Shown in pieces: positions 1 to 11,542 of a DNA stretch of 64,000 nt. The notes beneath the pieces were generated by a model. It made no database searches. It was not told the DNA's origin and was given only the letters and a program-made list of their open reading frames with translations. The stretch lies in contig JAULSN010000001.1 of NCBI GenBank assembly GCA_033439765.1, positions 8,990,001-9,054,000 of the forward strand. Direction: 5' to 3'. A program made the translations under genes and the position numbers. Position 1 is the first letter of the stretch. Each line of letters starts with the position of its first letter. Origin of the DNA: Lasiosphaeria ovina. Taxonomy: Eukaryota > Ascomycota > Sordariomycetes > Sordariales > Lasiosphaeriaceae.

Positions 1-239
1 CCAATCAATACAAATACTTTTTTTTTTGGCTTCAAGTATGGCTCTTCTGGTTCAAATTAGTTCAAGTATGCCCTCATATTTGAATTATTTGCATTGATTC
101 GTTCGCTGCCGGTGAGGAGGGGTTAGTCCTGGGGCTGGCTGAAACTGCAAGAGGGCATCACAAGCTCCCCGTTGGACGGACATGCCGCTGGTCTGGGCCC
201 GGCGCCACTTCGACGCCGCTTGTCGCCGGATGTGGGGCC
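1..239. other. Left edge without a recognisable gene
   Basis: The first ~120 bases are AT-rich and carry a T-run. Bases 120-240 turn GC-rich, but none of the three plus frames gives sequence I can align to the subtilisin homology that starts just downstream. The catalytic part of that gene is therefore absent here rather than merely out of view. Confidence 0.5.
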
Positions 240-795
240 GTGCTACGGCACGTGCTGGTCGTGGCCGGCGTGACGGACCCCAGCGCAGCGCTGCTCAAGG
301 CGCTGCTGGTCAACGGGGCTACGGACCTGGGGCGGCCGCGGTCCGAGCAGTGGTTTGGGCGCGTCGACCTGGCGGCGTCGGTTGTTGTCAAGGGAAAGAC
401 GGCCGGCAAGGACTTTGTCGAGGGCCAGCTGCTTGAAGAGCACGGCAAGGATGTGTTCTTCGACCAAGTTCGCGCTGGGCAAGTACCTACCGGCGGGGCA
501 GGCTGCGGGCACGCTCAAGGCCACCATGGTTTACACGGACATGCCGGGCGAGGCGCTGCAGCACCAGGTCAGCCTCGTGGTCGAGGCCGTCGACGACAAG
601 GGGGCCAAGACGGTGCGCTACGGCAACGCGGGCGACGGCGCCGAGCAGAAGAAGGACATGATCAACACGGTCGAGCAGGTCGTGTGGAAGAACATCCCCC
701 GCGCGTACGAGGTGACACTCACGGTCGAGCTGGACGGCATGATTATCCACGACCATGCCTCCCAGCCGTTTGCGCTGGTGTGGAGTGTGCTTTGA
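240..795 (+). pseudogene. Subtilisin-like serine protease (S8) 3' fragment, frameshifted
   Basis: This is a remnant of the C-terminal part of a secreted-type subtilase. In frame 3, from about 255 to 468, the translation carries ALLKALLVNGATDLG, FGRVDLAAS and KDFVEGQLLEE. This is the segment that follows the GTSMA catalytic-Ser helix in fungal S8 peptidases. At about 468-472 the homology jumps to frame 1 and continues with FALGKYLPAG, LKATMVYTDMPG, NTVEQVVW and PFALVWSVL. It ends at TGA 793-795. That second part is the C-terminal beta-sandwich of the family. The catalytic Asp, His and Ser regions are not present upstream, so the copy is both truncated and shifted by one base. No intron with plausible splice sites explains the jump. 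Loss of function is nearly certain; whether the indel is biological or an assembly error cannot be told here. Confidence 0.72.
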
Positions 796-3109
796 CTCCT
801 TCGAGCGTTGTGTGGGCTGATTATGACTTTATGACTGGGTATCCGGGTGGCCGCAAATGGTTGTGCTGCTTCTTTTCTGTCGACTTTTGCTATGCTGGCT
901 AGCCCTATCTTATTCTCCCCATCTTGTTCTTTGTGCTGGATCAATCAATATTAGTCTCGCTATCTGCGTAAGAATAAGTGATGCGGCTAACGAGGTAGAC
1001 GGCTAGTGTAACGTGTTTTGATAAGCCTAGCGTCAAGCCCGATTTTCTCACAGTTAGAGTCCTTTAGGAAGGGCTGCCGGAGGGGCTGATTCAGGAATCA
1101 ACCGAGAACTGTCGGGTGACTGCCTGACGGCGAGACGAGTTGGGGTCTGGAGGCATTTACGGTCTGGGTGACTTGCCGCCCTACTAGCTACCGTAATAGA
1201 CCCTCAAGCTGAAACAAGGACCTAGGCAGCGTTTACCCAAGCTATGTGAATTGTGACGATTTCCCTTACCTAAATATGACGAGCTATTAGTGGCGATAGA
1301 GACTGCGAGATGTAACTTTGACTTATGCAAACCATAGAGTCTGGGAGCTTATACCGATGTAATTAATTACCGAGGGCTACTCTGTTGAGGCGATACTCGG
1401 ACTCGCTGCCAAGAAAGACAGGTGAGGCGTCTAAAACCAAGCCGCTGATTACCAATTCAAGTTCGAACTCCGTATACAGGTTTGGCTAAAATCCCTGCAG
1501 ACACAATTAAAAGTTGGCTCAATCAGTCGGAAAGCCAAGCACGAGGTATCTTGATTCTCACCGCTATTGTCTCAACTCTGCGGGGCTAGGGCAGTTATTC
1601 TATGTCTCCGATTTGAGGTGACGTGAAGGGTGGATGAAGAAGCTTAGAAGCTGTCGTGTGTCGGATGACGGCGGCAAGAGTGCCCTGCAACTTGAACTTG
1701 GTTGCAAGTTGCGAGTCTGTTATTGGGCAGAAGGAGCGCAAGCAGCCCGTGGCGTCGACCCACAGACGATGGTCTAGGGGGTCTGCTGCACACAGCCACC
1801 ACAGCCCACCCCAGCTTTCACCCAGGTGCGAAACTCGGTCGCTGCATAAAAGCGACCAATAAAATAAACGGTGGACTTTCGCGCCACTCGAAAGTAGTAA
1901 AGGCTTGCTAGAGGCTGGTTGTGCGGCTCGAAGAGGCCGTGGAAATTCCCCGAAGCTGATTAAGAAAACGGGAATCTGGTTCCTGAAAATGGGGGTCCGG
2001 CTATCTGTCTGTCTCATCACTCTCACCCTGCGAAACGGAAGGCATCATCGCAACGGGAAATCTCGCAGTGCATTGCGGGTCCGAGCGTCGCTAACTTTAT
2101 TTTAGGTTCAAACCAAACTCCCATTGAGGGCGGGTGCTATGTGGGGCACTCTGCCGTGGATCCACCCATCACTTTCCCCGCGCCTTCTGCTCGAGAGGAG
2201 CAAACGAGCCCTGACCGCAGCGCACCACCCCATTTCCACTCCCGGGTCCTTGCTTGAAAAGGGCATTCGATTAATTTTCAGCCCCAGAGCCTCGTCTCGT
2301 CCCCCGAGACACGTGTGCAACCCGCACTTGTGCGTCGTTCGGCACGCTCCTGACGAAATGTCTCCTCCGTTCAGCGAGTTCGAGACAGAGCCGTGATTGC
2401 GGTTCAATCGCCAGTTTCCAGGTCGGTGATGACTCGGCAAGGCAAGCAGAGAGAAGGAACGCGCGCAATCCACTGCGCCGTTAAAGAGCCGCAAGGAAAG
2501 TTGAACCCCCTCCCGCAACACCAGCAATCGTGTGTCACTGCTCTGCGTATCCCTGTCGTTGCGGGACGCTACGGGGTTCCACAATGCGGCTATCGGCGCC
2601 CACCATTGGCCCGCCGCCTGATTTGAGGGGGAAAGCGAAGTTGCAGCGGCAGCATTGGCAGTGCTTGGCCTTTGGGCGAAGGCTTCTGTCAGGGGGGGTC
2701 GGGTGGCTTGCCCAAGCTGCCTTGCCCTTGGCATTGGGTTTGGGACTGCCAGTGGTAGAGAGCGCCCACGTCGGGGCTGAAAAAAAAAATGGAAAAGAAG
2801 AAACAGACGATCGGCCAGGGGTTGTGCCGTGTCTTATTTAACTATTACCAGGGCCGCGGCCGGGGAACTCGCGCGGACGAGGCTCTGCCCCGTTCTCTCT
2901 TCTCCTTCTCTTCCATCCCATTTGTCTTTTGAGGTGTTTTATTTTGGTTTAATTCTGTAATCGTGACCCCATCGCGACAATACCCCCCCCCTTACCGCCG
3001 GCAGTCTCACGACTCGCTCCGCGTCTCAACTCGAGACTTGACCTTTTCGCGCCTTCACGCAGTTACCTAGCCACAGCGCTTCGCGGCTCGCCGCCGCCTT
3101 GCCGCCGCC
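796..3109. other. Intergenic, no gene seen
   Basis: The stretch 900-1600 is rich in TA and in-frame stops on both strands, as in sequence altered by repeat-induced point mutation, but I see no recognisable transposon. From about 2860 to 3109 there are pyrimidine-rich tracts (TCTCTTCTCCTTCTC at 2896) typical of a fungal promoter and 5' leader for the gene starting at 3110. Confidence 0.5.
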
Positions 3110-4621
3110 ATGTCGGACCCGGTAACGTACGGCGACCTCGAGGGTTGGACCATCGGCGCCATCGTCCTCACTGCGATATGGATCTTGCCGCTGGTCATTG
3201 TCTTCTTCATCGGCCTGTGCACTGCCCGTCGCAGGGGTGATCCGGCACGGTCTGGTCTGTCCTGGATGAAGGGCAGCTTTCCACTCTTCATACTGTAAGC
3301 ACATGGCCGAGGTTGTTTGTCGACAAAGGGGGTGGCTAACAAGGGCATCAGGGCTCTCCTTTTTTATGCCGTATCGGCCGGCCTGGCCCTGTGGCTGCTA
3401 TTCGACCAGTCCTCCAGCAGCCGATCCAGCTGCTCCTATTCCTCTTCCTCGTGCTATAACTTTTACCTGTCTCTCTCGGAAGCTTCGTCTCGTCTGTATG
3501 ATGTTGCTCGCTTTCTCGAGTACATCGCCGACATCTTCCTCCTGGTCGCCTTCGTCGAGATGTCGAGTGGATTCCTGCTCTGCCGGAGCGGCAGCGCCGC
3601 CCCGCCGGCGCTGCACAAGCGAGTGCGCTGGGCCGTCTGGGGCTGGGCCATCTTCTTCTTTGTCCTCGCCATTGCGTATTTTGGCTTCTCGCAGGGCTAC
3701 TGGACCAACAGTACCAAATACGCCCGAAACCCTAGGACCTCGGGCGTGACGGCCAAGAAGCTGGCCGATGACACCCTGACACGAGTCAGACTTAACGGCG
3801 CTCTCGAGATCCTGCTGTGGATTTCCTGCCTCCCGGTTCTTGCCTACGTCATCTTCGCGTTCGTCAAGTCAACCAAGAACAGACTCATGCGCAACGTAAG
3901 CAAGCCTGCTGCTATCCGTTTGTTTTCCCATGCTAACAGACTGTTTCAGTCTCTTATCCTCTTCCTCGTCGCAATGATCCTGAACTTTATCCGTCTGCTG
4001 TGCAACATGGCCATCTTCTCGTCCTTGTATCTCCAAGACAGCAACTCCATCTCTGGCCTTGCCTCGAACGTCGACCTGCGGACGAGGTACACGGTGTCGC
4101 TCATCGTCGCGCCCCTGTTCGACTTCCTGCCCCTGTTCGTGCTGTTGGTGCTCCTCTTCACGCTCTCCATCCGCAAGGAGGGCGGCTTGTGGTCGACCCC
4201 GAACCAGCCTCCATGGGCCGTCTCCAGCAGCGCACCGCTGGCTCCCCACGTCGCGCAGCCATACTCGACCCAGGCGCCCGCCCCGGCATGGAACGGCCAG
4301 CCCCAGTACCAGTACCCGCAGCAGCAGTACCCGCCCCAGCAACAGTACCCGCCCCAACAGCAGTACCCGCCCCAACAGCAGTACCCGCCCCAACAGCAGT
4401 ACCCGCAGCAGTACTTCCAGCAGCAGCAACAGCCGCCCGCGCCCGGCGCCTTCCAGCAGCCGCCTCCCGTAGCCTACCAACACGGTGGGCCCCCGACGCC
4501 GCAGCAGCCGTCGCCGCAGGCGCAGCCGGCTATCGTCGAGCAGAAGCCCTACACCCCCACCCCGCCGAACCAGGCCGAGCTGTACACGCCACCGCAGACG
4601 AAGGAGCAGCCGCACCAGTAG
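3110..4621 (+). CDS. Seven-helix membrane protein with Gln/Pro-rich tail
   Basis: Exons are 3110-3294, 3352-3895 and 3950-4621, giving 466 aa. Intron 1 has donor GTAAGC and branch GCTAAC; intron 2 is 54 bases, has branch GCTAAC and keeps the frame, so retention would stay open. The first ~330 residues hold seven hydrophobic segments: IGAIVLTAIWILPLVIVFF, the LALLFYAVSAGLALWLLF segment, EYIADIFLLVAFVEM, VWGWAIFFFVLAIAYF, LLWISCLPVLAYVIFAFV, ILFLVAMILNFIRLL and LFDFLPLFVLLVLLF. A cytoplasmic-looking tail of ~125 residues follows, with five near-perfect YPPQQQ hexapeptides (nt 4310-4420) and further Q/P-rich sequence. The architecture resembles fungal orphan seven-helix proteins, but I recognise no GPCR class motif and assign no ligand or function. 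The ATG was chosen because it opens the first long exon and immediately precedes the first helix. Confidence 0.8.
4310..4420 (+). repeat. In-frame 18-base tandem repeat encoding YPPQQQ
   Basis: About five consecutive copies of an 18-base unit (TACCCGCCCCAACAGCAG and variants) encode Tyr-Pro-Pro-Gln-Gln-Gln in the tail of the membrane protein. Copy-number change would keep the reading frame. Confidence 0.85.
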
Positions 4622-5691
4622 ATGGATAGGCGTGCGAGAGTTGGCGTAGTCGGACTATACGGTTGCGACGAGTGAAGACGGGCGGGGGAGTGGAAGGCGG
4701 GTGAGGGAAACGACTAAAGGAACGCAACTCGAAATGCAACTCGGCCCCCTATTCGGCCACTCCCTGTTTTTCTTTTGTTTATTTTTAATTCGTATACTTG
4801 GTCGCGAAGTAATCACGTCCTAGGGTATTTAGCCGGGACTGCTTCTTTTTCTTCTGTCTTTCCTTTCAGGGATTCTTGTTTAATAGGGAGATATACCATT
4901 TTGGCAGTGTTGACTTGACTTGATGAAAATAATTTTGGATTTTTCACTACTCTTTGAGGTGATGATGGGCTGATGTGGCACGGCGGTAGGTGACTTTAGT
5001 AGGTATCTTACCTAGTGATGAGGGTAGGCAGTTGGGTGAGGTAGGGTGAGGTAATCGCGGATCCTCACGCCACGCAGAACCACAATAACTCAATATGCAA
5101 CACCTATCTGTTATAGCCCTCGAGTTGCAGTTTATGTGAATGCAATGTGAATCTGCTCTCTGGAAAATGGATAGCGAGTTGTTGCGACTTGCGGCGCGGG
5201 TTGCCGGGTTGAGTTGACTTTGTATGTTCAGCCGTTGGCTCCGCTCCACTCCTGAAAGGTTGCTGACATGCACGAATTACCCCTTTTTTCCATCCCGTCA
5301 TCACGTAAACAAGACAACACAAAAGTCTTATCGGGTATGGCTGGGCTGGTTCCCGACGGCTGCAATCGGAATCCGGAAAGCAATTGCCTCATTAAGAGAG
5401 CAGCCCAGGCAAAGGCATTAACACTATCACAGATATAAACCCAAAGCTGTTGGTTGCCACACGGTAAAATGACCAACTAGACCCTAAAAGCGGTATCTAT
5501 CTACTGGATAATGACACATCCATATTTCCCTATATCTCCCATATCCCTACCCACTCCCTATATAGTCCCATATAGCAGAGCATCCATAGTGCAATAGCAA
5601 ACCTGGATAACCAGGCATTCAGTAAATCCCATTCCGCTATATCTCAAAGATAACCTTTCCCAAAAGACCTTCCCTTCCCCCCAAAACAAAC
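4622..5691. other. Intergenic between convergent genes
   Basis: This holds the 3' regions of the membrane protein (left) and the MFS permease (right, opposite strand). It is AT-rich with T-runs around 4765-4960. No coding signal was seen. Confidence 0.5.
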
Positions 5692-7486
5692 TCAAGGATG
5701 CCAGCGGAACGCGGGATTCTTGTAGTCCAGGTCCTGGACCTGCTGCTGGCTCAGGCCGGCGAGCTCCTCCTCGACGCTGCGCGCCTCGCGCTTGCGGTTG
5801 TCCTGCTTCATCCACAGCAGTGCGAGCGTCGAGATGACGAGCACGGTGCCCGACGTCGCGAGGTTGAGCCCGTTGCCGATGTGGTAGTTGGGCGCGTCCC
5901 ACGGCAGGAAGCTCCACGTCGACACGAGGCCGCCGATGTTGCCCAGCATGACTGCGCCTGTGTGATTAGCGGGGGAACCAGGGACCAAACAAAAGGGGGG
6001 GGGGGGGGAGGGGGGGGTGCTTACCGTTCAGCGCGATGGCGCTCGTGCGGGACGTGTCTGAGATGACGTTGGCGCTCACTTGCGAGTTGGTGATGGGCCC
6101 CAGGGCGTAGACGGTGCTGGTGATGAGGAAGGTGGCTCCGTAGCGGACCTGGGGCTTGTCGACGGCCAGGAACATGATGTAGCCGATCATGACGGTGGGG
6201 GCGCTCAGGATCATGAAGACCTGGCGGCGGTCGGTCAGGGTGGATATCAGCGGCAGCAGCAGGGTGAAGAAGGCGCCGACGATGTACGGGGGCACCGTGT
6301 ACAGCTGCTGGGTGACGGTGCTCTTGTCCGGGTAGATGGTCTTGACGATGGTGGGGAGGAAGAAGGCGAGGCCTTGGACCGTGATGTTGTTGAGTAGGAA
6401 CACTAGGGCCGTCGAGAAGGTGACGGGATTCGCCATGCCCTTCAGCAGCTTCTTCACGTTCATGATGTCGAGCACCTCGGTTGTCGTGACGCGCTCGGCC
6501 TTGACGCGGGCGATGGCCATGTCCTGCTCCTCGGCGGTGAGCCAGCGGGCTGTCGCAGGCCTGTCGGTGAGCGTGAAGAATCTGGGAACGCGACAATGTT
6601 AGCACGGACACGCACAATGGTGGGCTGGACAGGAGTGACGTACGCGATGACGGAGAGGCCAATAGTGATGATGCCTTCGACCAGAAAGATCATGCGCCAG
6701 CCGCGAACGGAGCCGACATGATCCAGGCTGAGAATTCCCGAGGCCAAGAGGCCGCCAAAGGCTCCAGCCAGGGGCGCCATGACAATGTACAACGACAGGC
6801 GGAAGGTGAGTTCGGCGCGACGGTACCAGCGAGAGAGATAGTATGCGATGCCAGGCATCATGCCGGCCTCAAAGATGCCGAGCAAGAAGCGGACGCCAGA
6901 AGCTTGGGCCTTGGTCTGGACGAACGCGGTTGCAAGGGAGCAGATGCCGAAGCCGAGCGAGATGCCGGGGATAAACCAGCCAGGCCCTACCCACTTGCAC
7001 ATGATGTTGGAAGGGATCTCGAAGACAATGTACGAGATGTAGAAGACGGACAGAAGGGCATTGTAGTCGTAGCCCGCCATGCCCAGGTCTCTCTCCAGGA
7101 AGGCGATTTTGGCATTACCTGCGAGACTGTTAGATTTGAAGAGCCACAGTCAACTAGGGGGCAACCCGAGACTTACCGACGTTGGCCCTGTCGATGAAGC
7201 AGAACAGGTAGAGCAGTGCGACGGTCGGTACGACGTACAAGTCGATCTTCCACCGGAGTCTGGCCTCGACCTTGGGGTCGATGTGGACGAGGGAATGTCC
7301 ATGTCTACAGCTTGTGTTTAGCACAGGTTGTTTGTTTGGAGGTTTACGAGCAGGCGTTACTGACTGGTCTGTCGCGACATGGCCTCTCTCGGCAGCAAAG
7401 TGGGTGTCGTTCTTGGACTCGACGGCGGTGTTGGTGGGCACCTTGGGGTCGTCGACGTCGATGGACGAGGTCTTTGTGTCTGCCAT
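5692..7486 (-). CDS. MFS permease, allantoate/Dal5-like anion:cation symporter
   Basis: There are five exons on the minus strand: 7365-7486, 7177-7304, 6644-7118, 6025-6581 and 5692-5957, giving 515 aa. This major-facilitator plasma-membrane transporter belongs to the Dal5/Tna1-type ACS family (nicotinate, allantoate, pantothenate and similar anions). Diagnostic pieces are the pre-TM1 segment HIDPKVEARLRWKIDLYVVP, LLYLFCFIDRANVGNA across the TM1 end and intron 2, YNALLSVFYISYIVFEIPSN at TM2, RFLLGIFEAGMMPGIAYYLS at TM4, and the central loop starting FFTLTDRPATARWLTAEE. All joins are in phase; length is normal for the family (about 500). Intron 1 uses the weaker donor GTCAGT, because the neighbouring GTAACG would break the frame. 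Intron 4 contains a G14-A-G8 tract next to the donor. The substrate cannot be read from sequence. It stands alone, with no pathway genes beside it. Confidence 0.88.
5995..6017 (+). repeat. Homopurine G tract in an intron
   Basis: Fourteen G, one A and eight G lie on the plus strand, which is a C tract in the MFS transcript just downstream of its fourth donor (GTAAGC). It could act as splicing-relevant pyrimidine sequence or simply be a slippage product. Confidence 0.85.
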
Positions 7487-10078
7487 GGCAGCTGTGTGGT
7501 GTGGTCTAGGTCTGGGTCTAGACTCTATGGTGAATCGCCGCTGTCGGTTGGAGACTCTCAAACTCTCTCTGACTTTGGCTGGGAGAGTCGAGAGGAGACA
7601 GGAATTTATGGGCGCAGCACTGGGTTAATGGTTGCTCTTTGCCGCAAAGTGAAAAGTTTGAGGTTGCATCGTCAATCTGCCGGGCCAGGCCGAGCAGAAA
7701 AGGCAATGGGGCGGCAAACAGATAGCTTGAGTCGGAACTCGACGATTGTTACGAGAACAGAACAGAGGGTTCGGCAGGCCTCGGTCTCCACGTGAGACTG
7801 TCTTGCCATGGCTTATCTTAGTCTCTGCAAGGGATGGGAATTAATATGGATGGAACCCTACACACGTTTGCGGGGGTTGGGCCCGGCCATGTTTCTCGAT
7901 TGGATTAGCACCCGGCGCCGAGTCACACACGTCCCATCGCTGTGCACGAGGGGACAGCAGCTTCCTGCTCCCATCCAAGCTCTGTCGAAGGATACCGCAC
8001 CGATGCATCCATCGCCGCTGCCGACTCGAGACGCGCCAATCACAGCGCGCTAAAGGCCAGTCGCAAACCGAACAGGGAAGGCTGAGGGGGCGGGGTCCCC
8101 ACTTCCCCGCGGCGATATTTTAGCACGCTCCACTCTGGTGGTGTTTTGAGGACCTGCAAACCCCCAGATTGTGCGCTCCAGGGCGGTCTGCCTTCAATCC
8201 TCCACTGTCCAGGTAGACCAGGAGATCGACACCAGCGCCGTCCAGACATTTATCCACCCAACAACGACACGTCTTGTCAGATCAACTCAACTACCTCGAA
8301 GTCCAGTCCTTTCTTCCCGTCGTTGCGTTCCGCCATCATTACCCCAAACCCCACTCGGGGGAAAGACGGTGCCAAGTTAGCCTGCAGGGTAATTAACACA
8401 TTTACAGAGTCTGGTAGTTAACTCCGGGAGTTGGGTGCCTGGGAGCCCGGGAAACCCGGCTCGAATGGTGTGGCTCGGTAGTGCAGGCCGGTAAATGCGA
8501 CCAGACCAGGGGGGGGACCGACCAACACTACGATGTCGCTCGGGAATCGGGATGTGGGGAATCCCGGTTGCACATGTCATGTCCAGAGGTGTACGACAGA
8601 GTGGCCAGAACATAATGCATCAAACGCAGTCGTTGAATGTATTCTTGTGGTGTGTCTGGCCTGCCAATCGAGTAGGTATCTGGATGGAAGCTGCTGCGTT
8701 CTTTGATCTCCAGCGACAGGATTCTCCATCATCGGCTATTGCCTAGAACAAGTAATTACTATGGAGTACGACTGACTTCCTTCGGCCCGACCATGACTGT
8801 TTGTGCAAACACACACATCCGGACGGCTGGGGCAGCCCCTTTTCTCAGACCCGAACCCTGTCGTCCCCGTGCACTACCCCAGATTATACACGCTAGGGTA
8901 GCTCCAGACGGTCGAAGCCCACGTGGAAGAGATTCGAAGCTTGGCATGCTGATACGATACGACCTGAATTATTTGTCAAGTAAGTTCTGGTACCAACTGC
9001 CAGCTTCCCAGAAATTGGGCAGGTAGGCAGGCAGTCCCCTTGGTGCAAATCATCGTGCCTAATTATCCTCCTGCGCATTGTTTCGGAGATGCGTAACCCT
9101 CACGCCCATTAGTTAGTTGTAAATAGAGAGAGTAGGACTTGCCACCAAGGCATAATTAGGCCGAAAAGGGGGTACCCTTCTGAAATCCTACATTGAGCGC
9201 CAGCTCGTTTGCTAGGTGTCGCCTAGTACATGAGGGTCTGTTTAAGCTTGTCAAGTAAACCTTTGATAGTCCCAAACAGTTATCGTAACACTGTGAAAGA
9301 TTGTATTACGAGCTGCCGCTATTGTAAATATCCGCGCCCATTATAGATGTTAGTATATCGCGGACAGACTTTACCGTCGGGGCTTGGGTTGGGACTGAAC
9401 TGGGGGGCTTCTTGGTCAGGAAATTTGGATGCCTTTAGTTTGTGACTCAATATATTCCGACCTCAAAGCTTCATCGCCATCGTCTATAACGACGACTTCA
9501 ATTAGGCCTAGGCAATCCCAAAAAGCTTTGTAGCCGTCCTATCATTTGGTCTAAGCACCAGCTAAACTATCCATTGGAACTAGTTATGCGTAGAAGATCG
9601 TTTGGGGCTCTCTAAGATTCGACGAAAACTCTCTAACCTAGTTAAACAAATATCGTTCTTATTATTTTCAAGCTGTCTATAAGTAAAAAGTGAAGAATAG
9701 TTCAAGGAGTTGAACGGGTCACGGGAGACGAAGTGTGACCGTCGAACTTACATTTCTACTTCGTTGCTGGGCTCCTGGTACTCATAAACCTCAGTCAGCT
9801 CTGCCCACTGCCTGGCGGATGAGAGAAACCGAGGTTGCAACGACGAAAGATTTACTTTGGAAATTTAACTTTAGAAACCCCAGAAGATTTAGACGCCTAT
9901 TGCCTTGCACTCTGTTCATTGCAACAGTAGCGGGGTATATGAACTTAGCCTCTAGATTAGCTTGTTGACTAGGCGTATGGCGATTCACTTAACCCCTTTT
10001 AACAAAATAATGAGGGCTCTTTTTTAGCCCGAGACTTCCAGTGCTGTGAGATTTCATTCCAGTCTTGTCATTGGCTAT
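7487..10078. other. Long gene-poor stretch, AT-rich in its right half
   Basis: Bases 7487-7800 are the promoter side of the MFS gene. From about 8700 to 10070 the sequence is visibly AT-richer than the genes around it and dense in TAG/TAA in all frames. That would fit a repeat altered by repeat-induced point mutation, but I could not match it to a transposon. No gene is supported. Confidence 0.45.
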
Positions 10079-10667
10079 TTAGTATAGCCCACCTACCGAC
10101 TCAATCTGAAACACCCTGAAAAAGGGTGGCCCTCGCACCAGGTAACCCTCGCAGGCAATGCCGACAAGAAACATGCGGCGAATGTCGCCCGCATCGCCCG
10201 AGACAGAAACAGGACCATCGGCCCCCGTCTCTGCCTCGTCTGCACCGCCGCCATCCTTGCCCAGCTTCCGAGGAAGCGACTTGGCCAGCAGCGTCTTCGC
10301 CAGCGTCTTGACGTTCCCCGCCACCGCAGCAGCGAACAACGCCTTGCCCTGCTGGTCGCGCCACACCGCCTTCCACTGGTCCAGCCTCTCGAGAAGGCGC
10401 GCGCCGCCCTCCGCAGGCTCAAACAGCGCCACAAACTGCCGCAGCGTGATAGCCCGCGCCGTCGGCTGGTCTTCTTCACCAGGCCCAGATCCAGCCGGTT
10501 CCGCCAGGCGCAGGAACCTGCCGACGTCCGTCTCGAGGAGGAACACGACTTTATCTGGATCGACGTGCGTGGCGGTGAGGATTAGCGCCCGCATCTCGCG
10601 CGACACGGGGATGCGACTCCCAGGCTGGTACAGCGCGTGCAGGACGTACTGCGCGGCCACGGCCATC

Positions 10668-10699
<32 letters not shown>

Positions 10700-11542
10700 C
10701 TCGCTGTTGCCTTCCTTTTCCGTCTTTCTTTGGGTTGACGAGCAGCTCCAGTCGCTGCCGTATCGCGTTGTCCTTCCACGCCGAAACCATGCCTGCTGCC
10801 AGCAAGTCCAGAGCGCGACGGCATTTTCTCAGATCCTTATCTAGTTCTGGTGGGCTATACGGCGGTGCGGGCACGATGCCGGGAACGGGAGGTGTGATTG
10901 TTTCGGTTTCGTGAGCTGTTTCCTGTGCCAACAGCTCTTCAGCCACTCTGAGGAGGTCGTCCTTGAGCTTTGATACTCGCGTGGCGTTCTCGGTGCATAG
11001 GTTGGATGCCTCGCTCTCAAGATTGTGGAGTTGCTGGCCGACCGCGCTCTGCTCGTCCCTGTGATAGTCTCCAAGTCAGTTCTGCAAGCTGTGGGAGTGA
11101 TGATGAGGCGTTTCATCCGCCCACCTTATCATCAAAGCTAGCTGGTAGAGGGCTAGTCGCTGGTAGTCGGCGAGTATCTTCAGTACATCCGCCGCGCTTC
11201 TATCTTTCGGCGTGCTCTCCAGGGCCACCTTGACGCTTTTCAATATCTACTGCCTCGACGCGACGGGGCCTTTTGTCTCTTGAGCAGACGCAGCACTTCT
11301 TTGGCGGGCTTCTCGCTGTTTTTGGCGATCGACTCGAGTGCTATTCCATGGTTTGGTTTGTCAACGCAGCCCGAATCCAACTTGGCCGTCACCTGGCGCA
11401 AATTTTCGATTAGTGCGTCGATATGCACGCTTTCGTCTTTCAGCCCCGTTTGCGAGGAGTAGTCCCCGGCCAGCAGCTTTCTCGAAGTGTCGATGAACCA
11501 CAGAATATCAGAGCACAAGCTCAGCGCCGAGGTTGAGTCCAT
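10079..11542 (-). pseudogene. STAND/NLR-type fungal N-terminal domain gene with two frameshifts
   Basis: The protein opens MDSTSALSLCSDILWFID, the usual start of the fungal STAND N-terminal domain found on NACHT and ankyrin proteins. It then has KEVLRLLKRQKAPSRRG, and the homology resumes in another frame with ILKSVKVALESTPKDRSAA after about 11246, where frame 1 meets TGA. A normal 66-base intron (11059-11124, donor GTGGGC, acceptor TCACAG) joins ALMIR to DEQSAVGQQLHNLESEA in phase. A second frame change, apparently one extra G near 10718-10724, is needed to continue into PVPVPVPVWMAVAAQYVLH and on to TAA at 10079. The C-terminal ~200 residues include a helical segment, LFAAAVAGNVKTLAKTLLAK, but no NACHT P-loop or ankyrin array. 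An alternative to the first frameshift is a 50-base intron, but its splice sites are poor. The gene is probably inactive or mis-assembled. Confidence 0.66.
10671..10698 (-). repeat. GGGCAC hexanucleotide repeat
   Basis: About four to five copies of GGGCAC (plus strand) encode Pro-Val dipeptides in one frame and Arg-Ala in another. The repeat lies just downstream of the second frameshift of the STAND-type gene. Because the unit is six bases, copy-number slippage cannot itself cause that frameshift. Confidence 0.8.

Noticed and set aside
1445..1490. tRNA-like T-loop (GTTCGAACTC)
   Set aside because: The flanking bases do not form a T stem, and no acceptor, D or anticodon stem can be built around it. 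I saw no other tRNA candidate.
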